From Aptenodytes patagonicus (taxonomy: Eukaryota; Chordata; Aves; Sphenisciformes; Spheniscidae): a stretch of DNA of 64,000 nucleotides. The notes below the pieces were generated by a model. The model saw only the letters and a program-made list of their open reading frames with translations, was not told the origin of the DNA and searched no databases. The position numbers and the translations under genes were made by a program. Positions 29,796 to 40,500 of the stretch are shown here, in pieces. The DNA is taken from contig NC_134975.1 of NCBI RefSeq assembly GCF_965638725.1, positions 558,861-622,860 on the forward strand, read 5' to 3'. How positions within the stretch are numbered: the first letter of the stretch is position 1; the number at the start of each line of letters is the position of its first letter.

Positions 29796-29806
29796 TAATC
29801 CCGCAG

Positions 29807-29812
29807 CTTTAA
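29807..29812 (-). terminator. FMNL3: FMNL3 polyadenylation signal ATTAAA (minus strand)
   Basis: TTTAAT on plus reads ATTAAA on minus. It follows an AT-rich, UTR-like stretch (about 29960-30140) on the minus strand and precedes the boundary with the convergent Reprimo-family gene. It is the best candidate for the FMNL3 3' end. Confidence 0.45.
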
Positions 29813-30699
29813 TAACACCGCCGCAAAGCCCTGCTTAAGGGGCTGCTCCCTGCACGTGCACACCCCCCCCTCTGGGACACGGGACCCCCGGCATGGGGGG
29901 GGCTCCCCGGACGCCTGGGTCCCTTCTGCGCCTCCCCCCGCGCCCCCCCCCTCCCCAAGCAGGCAGCAGTCATGTAAAAGACTCCATATATTTCACATGT
30001 ACAAAAAGTCACTGGGGGGGGGGTTTGCGTGTGTGTGTGTGATCCGGAGGATCCAGGGCGGGGGGGCACCATCCTGCCGTCCCCCCGCCCCGGCCTGGCT
30101 TTGGTCCCTTTTTTTTTTTCTTTTGGCAATTAGTGTTCACATCAGTGGTCAAAGTGACGAGCGCAGGGGCGGGGGGGGCCCGTGGTCCCCACGGCAGGAT
30201 GGGCGCTCTGGGGCGATGACCGGCACGGGGACGAGGGGACCCCGATGGGGAGGGGGCACCCCATGGGTCAGCCACCGCCGCTGGGCCCCCACCGCAGCCG
30301 GAGACAGGATTTGGCCTCTGCTGCGGGCAGACTGGGAGGGGTCCGGGCCACGAGTTCCCCCCCCCGACCCCGAGTGGGGGGGACGGGGACGGCGCCTGCG
30401 AGCCCAGGCGAGGACAGTGGCATGGGATGTCCCTGCGTGGTGCCAGGGGCAGGACAGAGACCTCCCCTCGGACCTGCGGGGCAGAGCGGGGTGAGGAGGG
30501 GAAACTGAGGCAGCCCGGCCGCCACAGCCCGACCCCCCCCCCCCGCCCAGGGCTGGCCCGGGGTCCTTACCCTCGCTTGGCTACAGGCGGATCCACCTGC
30601 GGGCTGTGGGACAGAAGGGACAGTGTCAGGGGACCCCTGGCCTAGGGGATGGTCCCGGGTGACCCCAGCGGGGCCGAGGCAGCTCGGGGCCGGTCCTCC

Positions 30700-31430
30700 A
30701 GGCACCGGGCTGGGACCCATCCTCACACCGGGACCCTGCCCTGGGATCCAGTTTTGCACTGGGACCCCATGCTGCGGCAGACCCCCCCCCCATGCTGGTA
30801 ACCCAGTCTGGCACCAGGAGGCTCCCTGGGAACCAGCCTTGCCCTGGGATCCGGTGCCAGGATCTTGTGCTGGGATCCAGTACTGCACTGGGACCCCACA
30901 CTGCAGCAAAGACCCCCATGCTGGAAATCCAGCCCTGCACCAGGACCCTCTCTGGGACCCAGCCTCACATCTGGATCGGGTGCTGGGACTCAGCCTGCAG
31001 CGGGAGCCGTGCCGGGATCCAGTTTTGCACTGGGACCCTGTGCTGGGACACTGCACTGCATCAAGGACCCCGTGCCGGAAACCCAGCCTTGCACCAGGAT
31101 CCTGTGCCAAGACCTTGTGCCGGAACCCCAACGTTGCACTGGAATCCTGTGCCGGGACCCAGCCTTGCACCAGGATCCAGCGCTGGGATCCTGTGCCGGG
31201 ACCCAGCCTCGCACCAGGATCCGGCGCTGGGATCCTGTGCCGGGACCCAGCCTCGCACCAGGATCCGGCGCTGGGATCCTGTGCCGGGACCCAGCCTTGC
31301 ACCAGGATCCAGCGCTGGGATCCTGTGCCAGGACTCTGTGCTGGGTCCCAGCATTGCACCGGGATCCTGTGCCGGGATCCTGTGCCGGGACCCAGCCTCG
31401 CACCAGGCTCCCGCACCAGGACCCTGCTCC
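30700..31430. repeat. 44-bp minisatellite in the FMNL3 3' region
   Basis: Units carrying GGGACCCAGCCTYGCACCAG and GATCCTGTGCC repeat with a 44-bp period. Four to five copies at about 31150-31330 are nearly perfect; diverged copies extend to about 30700. The frame read across it repeats CAGTQPRTRI-like words and is not a gene. Confidence 0.85.
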
Positions 31431-31576
31431 GTTCTGAGGGGCTGGGAGGTGCTGGGCACCCCGGGGTGACAGCATATGGGGAGGGGGCATGCAGGAAGGA
31501 GCATGCGGGGCCGGGGGGGACCCGGGGTGGTCCGGGGGGTCCCGGGAGGGCCGGGCATGCAGGCGGTACCTGGGGG

Positions 31577-34500
31577 CTAACAGCTGGACTCGTCGTGGTG
31601 GGACGGGTCGCAGAAGAAGCGCGAGCCCCGCTTGGCGGTGCGGGCCGTGAAGGGGACGCTCTTCAGCGCTGCAGGGGGGCACGGGCGGGTGGGGTGGGGG
31701 GGGGGGAACGGGACAGGGAGACGTCAGCCCCTACACACGGCCGGGACCCAGACGTCCGGGCTGGGGGGGGGGGCGGTGTCATACCAGTGATGATGTCCTC
31801 GATGGTGCCGTCCTTGCCCTCGTAGACGGGGCGATGGTCCTTGGCCTGGCGCCGCCGCAGCTCCGCGATCAGCTCCTGCTGCTGCCACTTGTTCCGCTGC
31901 GAGGGAGATGCAGGGGTCCCAGGTTGGGGACACAGATGTCCCGTCCATGTGTGTCGTGTCGTGTCCCCCGTCCTCCCCCCCCCAGCCTACCTGTGCGCTC
32001 ACCCACACTCACCTTCTCCTGCTTCTTAGCCTCCTGTGCCAGCAGCTTCTCCCGCATCACCTCCTCCTGCTTCTTCCGCGTCTCGTTCTCCTGCTCCGCG
32101 TCCTGCCGGGACGAGGGGGTGGCAGTGGGAGCCAGCTCCCCCCACTCAGCTCCCCCCCCCCCCCCCATCGCCAGTGCCACCAACCCCTCGCGTGTCCCCT
32201 CCTGGCCCCTCCTCACCTTGTAGGAGCGGATGAACCGGACAAACACAGGGAAGAAGACAGACGGGGGGGTCGTCTTGGGACTCTCGCCAAAATACCGCAC
32301 CACGGTGTTGTAGGCGTCCTGGAACAGGGGACTGGGCGGTCACTGATGAGCTGCACGTCCCGCGGCTCCCGGTGCGAGGGGGGTGTGAGGCAAGGTGTGC
32401 ACGAGGGCCGTGCAAAGCAAGGCTTGCAGGAGGAGCAGGCGAAGCAAGGTGTGCACGAGGGCCGTGCAAAGCAAGGCAAGTGTGCACGAGGGCCGTGCAA
32501 AGCAAGGCATGCAAGGAGGAGCATGCAAAGCAAGACAGGCGTACACGAGGAGCATGCCAAGCAAGGTGTGCATGACAAGGAGTGCACGAGGAGCGTGCAA
32601 AGCAAGGCGTGCATGACAAGGCGTGTGCAAGGGCCGTGCGAGGCACAGCCACTCCGCAGCCCTCACCTCGGCCGTCCGTGCGTCCTTCTGCAGCCGCTCC
32701 AGCTTGCCCTCGCTGGCGGCCAGGAAGGCACGCAGGACGCTGTTCTCGTGCAGCCCACACTCCCGCCGCAGCAGCTCCATCCCCCGGCCCAGCTCCTTCA
32801 CGTCCAGCAGCACGTTCTCCAGGGACACTGTGGGGACACAGGGACGGGTCAGGGGACCCACGGCCCTGGGGGATGGCGAGCCAGGGGCTTGGGGACGGGG
32901 GGGGCACCTGCGGCCGCCTTCTCCACGAAGTGCAGCTCCTGCCAGAAGGTTGCCAGCTCGGGGTACTTCTCCCGCACCGTCAGTGCGATGAAATGCAGCA
33001 GCGTCATCTTCCTGTCCGTCGACTTGGTATCCAGGAGCTGCAGGGTGATATTGGGGGGGGGGGGGGGGGCAGTCAGGGCTGTGGGATGGGACCCCCGGGA
33101 GCCCACACGGTCCCAGGGACCCGGGCAGGGTGTCCTGGGCTGCCCACCAGGTCCAGGCTCTGCAGTTTGAAACCGTAGACGGCACCACGTTTGCTGCTGT
33201 TCATGTAGTTGCCCAGCGCCAAGATGATCTGCAGGGGAAAAGCACCAGGGATTGGGGGGGGTCAGGGAGGAACGAGACCCCCCCACGGGATCCCCCCCAT
33301 CCAGCTATGGCAAGGATGGAGAGCAGGACTCTGACCCAGCTAGTCCCCACGTCCCCTGCCCCCCCCCACGCTCACCTCCAACATGTGCTTCAGCTTCTGG
33401 GAGGACTTGACGGAGGCCGAGGCCGCGATGATGGCATTGAGCTGCTGCAGGGGGACAGGACGGGGCCGGGGGGGGGCTCAGCTGGGGTGCGGGGTCCGGT
33501 CACCCCCGGCAGGTGCAAGCCCTCCCCTCCCCGGCTCCGTACCGGCGTCAGCATCTGGAGGTTCTCGGCGAAGTTGCCGAGGAAGGCCATGATGGCCATG
33601 CGCTGGGGCAGCCGCTCCACCTTGCTGAACTGCAGCATGAAGCGGTCCTCGTCCGCCAGCTCCTCCAGCGGCTTGCGCTCCCGCTCGTACTGCCGCAGCG
33701 CCTTCACCTCCGCCTCCGTCGGCAGGAACCGCATCAGGCACTCCACGAAGTCCACCGGCAGCGTTGCCAGGTCGAACCTGCCCCGCGCCCGCACCGTCAG
33801 GGACCAGCTCGCCACTGCACCCTGTCTGGGCCCCCTGCACCCCAGCCAGACCCCCTGCACCCTCCCTGACCCTCTGCACCCCAACTGGCCCCCCTGCACC
33901 TTGCCTGGCCCCCCTGCACCCCAACCAGCCCCCCTGCACCCCAGCCAGACCTGCTGCACACCAGCCAGACTGCCTGCAACCTGCCTGGCCCCCCTGCACC
34001 CCAACCAGCCTCCTTGAACCCTGCCTGGCCTCTCTGTACCCCAATCAGCCCCCCTGCACCCCTGCCAGCCCCCCTGCACCCCGCCAGGGCCCCCTGCACC
34101 CCAGCCAGCCCCCCTGCACCCCAGCCAGACCTGCTGCACACCAGCCAGACTGCCTGCAACCTGCCTGGCCCCCCTGCACCCCAACCAGCCCCCCTTGCAC
34201 CCTGGCCAGCCCCCTTGAACCCTGCCTGGCCTCTCTGTACCCCAACCAGCCCCCCTGCACCCCTGCCAGCCCCCCTGCACCCCGCCAGGGCCCCCTGCAC
34301 CCCAGCCAGCCCCCCCAGTACTGCCCCCTGCTGCACCCCAGCATGGGGCCACGTACGTGTGGATGGCCCTGCAGATCTCCTCGGCGCCGCGGCCTGCCTT
34401 GCGCAGGGTGATGGCCAGGTTCTTGGCACGGTTGGCTTCCAGCAGCGTCACCTTGCTGGCCGCCTTCTGCGATGCCTTGTTCTTGGCACAGACGAGGTCG

Positions 34501-37500
34501 AGGGCTGGACCCTGCGCCTTGGTCTTGAAGAGCTCCTCGAAGCGCTCCAGGTCGAGGTCCTGGTGGGACAAGGGGGGGGGCGGCTCAGAGGTAGCAGCGG
34601 TGGTGGCGACCGCCCACCCAGCCGCTCGGGCCAGGGGTCCTGGGCTCACCTCCAGCACCCGCTCGTCGTCCAGCTCGCTGAACACTGTCCCGCTGATCTG
34701 GTTGGGCTTCAGCGCCGTCCAGTTGAAGACGGGCAGCCGGAACTTGGTCTTGATGGGTTTCTTGATCCGGATGGCTGCCAGCAGGGCAGGAGCCAGCTCA
34801 GCCCCCGCCGGGGCAGGGGGACGCGTTCTGTGCCCACCCTGAGCCACCTGACTCCGGTGCATCGGTCCCCAGGCTGTCACCATCCCCTGGGCCACTCCAT
34901 CCCCGTGTCGTGGTCCTTGCACCCATCCCTTGGCGATTGCAACCCCGACACCCTGGTGTCTGCAACCCTTCCCCTTCCTCTGTCCCCTATCCCCGTCCCC
35001 ACAGTCCCCACGCCCTCCCTGTCCCTGTCCCCATGGTCCCCGCGCCCTCCCCACCTACCTGAGAGCCCAACGGTGAGGGCGATGGAGGGCGAAGCCCCGG
35101 GCAGCGGCGGGGCCGGGGGGCACTTGCCTGCAAAGGGAGGAGAGGGTGAGACCATGCCCCAGCGGGGATGGTCCGGTTTTGGGGACCCCCCCCCCCAGCC
35201 TCGGGAGTGACCCAGCACCAGGGACATCCCGGCTTTGGAGCCCCCCGCCCCGTCCTGGGGACAGCCCAGCTCCAGGATGCCCCAGTTTTGGGGATGCCCC
35301 GGGGACTCCCCCATCCTCACCTGGGAGTGGGGGCGCGGGGGGCGGCAGGGGGGGCGGCGGGGGGGGCGGGGGAGGCGCAGCCTCCACGGGGGGCAGGATG
35401 GGGAGCCGCAGGGCCTCCTCCAGGGGCTCGGGCTCGGGAGGGGGCTCGGCGCCTGGTACGGGGGGCGGCTCGGAGCCGTAGCGCCGCCGGAAAGCCTCGT
35501 CCTTCTCTTTGATCATCCGCCGCAGCGTGTGCACCTGGTGGCTCGTGTGCTCGTAGGTCTCCTGGGGACAGCGAGTGTCAGGCCGGGGGGGCACCGGGAC
35601 CCTGCCCCGCTCCCCACAGCCCCCACGGCCCCCCCACGCACCTTGACCACCTCCAGCTCCTTCTCCCGCTGCAGCAGCTGCTTCTCCAGCTCCGCCACCC
35701 GCATCATGTTCTCGTTCTCCAGGTCCAGCAGCTTCTCCGTTAGCTGCGGGGGGACGCGGCTGTGACACTGGCTCGGGACCACCCACACCCCCACCCCACC
35801 CCACCCCCCACACCCCCCCGGTATCACTGCTGACCTCCCTGGGGGCAAAGCCAGACCCTGGGAGGGGATGCCCCGGGACCCGGCAAGGAGCGTCCCCACG
35901 TCCCCCTGCGCTCACATACGTGGGACAGATGCTCCTCCAGCTCCTCCACCTTCTCCAGGGCCACGTTCTTGGTCTCAGCGTCCTCCAGCAGCCCCCCCAC
36001 GTCGAAGACATTGTCCAGGTACGCCTGGATCTGCACCTGCAGCTTCTCGCTCTCCGTGTGCCTCGACTTCTGTGGGCATCGGGGCGGCGTCAGGGACGGG
36101 GGGGATCCTCGGGGTGGCCCCCCCGACCCCCCGACCCCCCGTACCTGCAGGAACTCCTCCAGCCCCAGCTTGGTGAACTCGTACTGCAGATGGACGCGGA
36201 AGTTCATGTCCTCCACCGAGTGCACCACGATGTTGATGAACTGCATGCAGGCAACCTGCGGGCAGGGCTGGCGTCACCGGGAGCCCCCCCCAGCACCCCC
36301 CGCCGTCCCAAAGACCCTTCCCCTCGCCCAGGACCGGGTGTCCCACCATGAAGTCGATGCTGCTGTCCTCGTTGCGGAAGTAGTCCATCAGCCGCTCGAA
36401 GCGGTGCTTCTCCTTGCAGACCTGAGCGGGCAGCAGATGTGGGGTTAACCTGGCTTTGCGCCCCCCCCTACCCCCCAGCCACCGGTCCCCCATCCCCGGG
36501 GCTCCAGTCCCCTAATCCCAGTCTGGTCCTGGTGCCCCCCGACCCTCCCATTCCAGCCTGGCCTCACCCTCCCTGATCCCCCCATCCCCTGCGCTCCAGA
36601 CTCCCCATCCCAGCCTGGTCCTGATGTCCCCCGTTCCTCCAGTCCCTGGGTCCTGGTCCCGGTGTCCCCCGTTCCTCCAGTCCCTGGGTCCTGGTCCCCC
36701 ATCCCAGCCTGCTCCTGCTGCCCCCGCTCCCCCCCATACCTCCTTGAAGTTGTCGAAGGCAGCGAGGATGATCTCGTGGCCGCCCCTCACCAGGCAGACG
36801 GCCGCCAGCAGCTCCAGGACCAGCGCCTTCGTCCTAGGGCAGAGCAGCACCGTCACACCCGGCCAGCACCAGGGACACCCCCCCCCACCGCCAGACACCC
36901 CCCCCCTTACCTCGGGTTCTTGTTATTGAGGCTCAGGGCAATCTCGTTGACAGCGTGGGGATGGGACATGACCAGGTTGAAGCCGTACTGCAGGGAAGGA
37001 GCGGGGACAGTGTTAGCAGCGCCGGCGCGGCGGCAGCATCAGCGGCATCGGTGTGTGTCCCCCGCGGGGCGGCGGTACCTGGTAGTTCATGATGGCCCGG
37101 AGACACATGATGCAGAGGTGGACGTCGTCCTTCTGGCTCACCAGGCGCGAGTTCTTCAGCGCCCTGCGGCTTGGCAGCGTGCCGTAGCTGGGGGGACACC
37201 AGGTGCCGGTAAGCGGGACCCTCGCACCACCGGTGCTGCACCGCCAGCGCTCACCCGGGCGGGAACCGGCCCCGCGGGACCATGGTGGAGACCAGGGTGG
37301 GGACAGCATGGGGACAGCGGGGCTTTCGGAGGGGCAGAGGCAGAGAGAAGCGGCCGGAGGGCGAGAGGAACAGAGGCTGGCGGAGACACGGAGCAAAGCC
37401 GCCGCGAGTGCCGGGCCGGTCCCGGGCAGCCGGTACTTACCCGGCGGGCGAGCGGCGAGGCGGGCGCGGAGGAGAGAGAGAGAGAGCGCAGCCAGAGAGG

Positions 37501-40500
37501 GGGGGGCCCGGCCCTGGAAGCAGAGATGGGGCGCGTTACCCCGGGGCGCGGGGGCAGAGCCAGAGCGGGGGCGAGCAGAGGCAGCGCGGCCGCGGCAGGC
37601 AGAGGGATGGGCAAGGCGGCACGGGCAGGATGGGGATGGCAGCGCCGAGCTGCTGCAGGTGGGCAGGGCACAGTGCGCCCGGCCGGCAGGACGGGATACG
37701 GCACGCAAGGCAGCGCAGGACGCAGCACGCGTGGCACGTGCCACGGCACAGTCACACTGCGGGCAAGGCACAGCCTGACACTCGGGGTGCACCACGGGGC
37801 AGGTGGCACACAGGACACGGCATGTACCGTGCACGTGATGGTGCACGGCGTAGGGCAGGACAGCGCGTGGCACAGTATGCACCACGGGCAGGATGGTGCA
37901 CGGCACGGCACGCACCGCAGGGTAGGATGGTGCACAGCACAGTATGCACCACGGGCAGGGCGATGCACGGCACAGGGCAGGATGGTGCACGGCACAGCAC
38001 GCACCACGGGCAGGACGGTGCGTGGCACGGCACGCACCACAAGGCAGTGAGCACGCAGCATGCATCACAGGCAGGGTAGTGCATGGCCTGGCACACACCA
38101 TGGTAGGATTGTGCATGGCACAAGGCACGATGGCACGGCACACACCACAGGCAGGACTGTGCATGGCACAGGGCACGATGGCATGGCACACACTACGGGC
38201 AACACGGTGCTTGGCACGGTACACACCGTGGGCAGGACAGTGCATGGCACAGCACACACCGCAAGGCAGTGGGCACACAGCACGCGTCACAGGCAGGACG
38301 GTGCCACGGCACAGGGCAAGATGGCACGGCACACACCACGGCAGGACGGTGCCTGGCACGGCACACACCGCAGGCAGGACAGTGCATGGCACGGCACACA
38401 GCAAGTGGCAGCGCCGTGGCCGGCCGGAGCCGGCGGAGCTGGGCAGCTGCTGGGCGCAGCGGCGGGACGTACCCCTGCAGCCGGCCAGCGTGGCGGGTAC
38501 GTACCGTAGGGCGGTCTGGCGGGCAGAGCGGGCGAGGCTGCTGGCGAAGGGGGCGGGCAGGGCGCTGGGGTGCTGCAGATCCTCGATGGACCTGCTCCAG
38601 ACGCGCAGCTTCTCCAGCGCGCCATCCTCGCCGCCTTCCAGGCCCTCAAAATCCAACCTGGGTGGGACACGCGCGCCGGGGGGGGACACACGGCTTTGGC
38701 GCAGAGCGGCACAGCCACCACGGCAAGCGCTGAAGCGGGTGGCGGCTGAGCAGCAGCAGGGCAGGGAGAGGCGCGAGGGTGGCCCTGGGACCCTCAGCCC
38801 CAGCCCAGGCAGGCAGGAGGGGGGCCGAGCACCCCGTGTCCCTCGGGACCCCACGGCAGGCGGGTCCCTGCGTGCCGGCCGGGGCTGTCCCGGTGCTGAT
38901 AAGGGGTCGAGCGGTATCGGCTGCCCGCAGCAGGGAGTTGCCACGGGGCACCGGGACCCTCCACATCCCAGGTCCCCCAGCACCCCAAGGACCCCCAGCA
39001 CCCTACTCACATGACGGCGCACTGGGCGAAGGACAGGTAGTTCACCAGCACATCCAGCCCCTTGTTCTCATCGTTGAGGAACTCGCGCACCCACCTACAG
39101 CACCAGGCGCCCATCAGGGCCCGCAGGAGCCGGGGATCCCCCCCCCTCCCCGGCATGATCCCCCCCACCATGGGGACCCCTGGCCCAGCACAGGGATGGG
39201 GAGGGGGTGGTGGGGGTGTCCTGGGCCTCTGGTGGCGGTTGCAGCCCCTCTGCTATCGCTGGTGCCAGCGCCGGTGCGGCTTTATCTGCCGGCTGCAGGG
39301 CAGGGAGGGCTTGGCCCCGGGCGCAAGGTGGGAAGCTGAGCTGGGTGCTGGGGCTGTGCCCCTGTCCCCAGCCCTGGGCACCCCGGGGTGGGGGGGGGGC
39401 TCGGGGTGCCCCGGCCCCCTGGGAGGGTGTTAGGGTGCACGCGTGAGGCGCCGTGCAGGGCAAGGAACCCAGATGAGATGTGCCTGGGGGCGGGGAAGGG
39501 GGGGGGGGGGGTGTGTGTGCAAGGGATGTGCGTGTGCATGGAGGAGCAGGTGCCCGGGGGGTGGGGGGGCACATGGTGCACGGGATGTGCGTGTGCATGG
39601 GGGGGGCCGTGCATTTGTATAAGGAGCGTGCACAAGTCGTGTGTGTGCATGGGGGGGTGTCCATTGGGGAGGGGGTGCTCATGGGGGTGTGCACGGCAGG
39701 GGGTGCACGGGGAGAGGGGCAGCGTGCACGGGCTGTGCGTGTGCGTGTGGGGGGGTCGGCACATGGGGGAAGTGCACGCACAGGGAGCGGGACTGCGTGC
39801 ACGGCGGCGGGGGGGGGGTGTGCACGGGGTGTGCGCGCACGGGGCGGGGGCGTGTGTGCACGGGCAGAGAGGGCTGCACCCAGAAGCACTGCGAGCACGG
39901 GGTGTGCACGCACGGCCTCGGGGTCCCCGTGCCTGCCCGTGCCCCTGCCTGCAGCCCTGCCCGCGGCCGGGGGCGGTGAGTCAGGCAGCAGCGGGAGCCG
40001 GGGGGGCCGCGGCCGCCCCTTTCCTGCCGGCGCCAGCCCCTCGCCCCAGCCCGTTTCCTGTCTCCGGCTGCTGCTATTTTCGGGCCACGGGCGGGGAAGA
40101 GCCGAATGGCGCGGCCGCGGCGGGGCCGGCGGCGGGGCCCAGCCTGGCACGTGCACGAGCCGCCCCGAGCACGCGGGCACGACCACGGAGCCGGGCACCC
40201 GCCGGTGACGTCCCCACCGTCCCCAGTAACGTCCCCGTCCCTCCGGCCAGCCCGTGCAGCTTCGGTGCATCTCCCCGCACGCCGGAGGGACAAGCTGCCG
40301 GTGCGGGGTCGGGGTGCCGCCGGCTTGGGGCTGGTGTTGAGCCCTCCGGTGCCGGGAGGAGCCGGGCAGGATCCGGCCATGCTGCTTCATGCAGGGCGTC
40401 ATCGCCAGCCCATCCGCCCGCGGCATCCGCCCCCGGGACCTGCCTGCCGGCAGCCCTGGCCCACGGCACAGCCGGGGCAGGAACCGGACCAGTTCCTGCA

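Larger units (their letters stand above)
29795..31576 (-). other. FMNL3: FMNL3 3' untranslated region, possibly with an intron
   Basis: About 1.8 kb downstream of the FMNL3 stop. A good donor (CCCCAG|GTACCG, minus strand) lies about 9 bases after the stop codon. A small exon-like block with acceptor CTGTCCCACAG and donor CGAGG|GTAAGG lies at about 30576-30608. A 44-bp minisatellite fills the interval between them. So part of this stretch may be an intron, and the small block an alternative terminal exon. AT-rich sequence at 29960-30140 looks like true UTR. Confidence 0.4.

Noticed and set aside
37013-39022. 669-codon minus-strand frame with cysteine-rich repeats
   Set aside because: It runs through verified FMNL3 splice sites and an intronic minisatellite; the exonic parts belong to FMNL3 in other phases.
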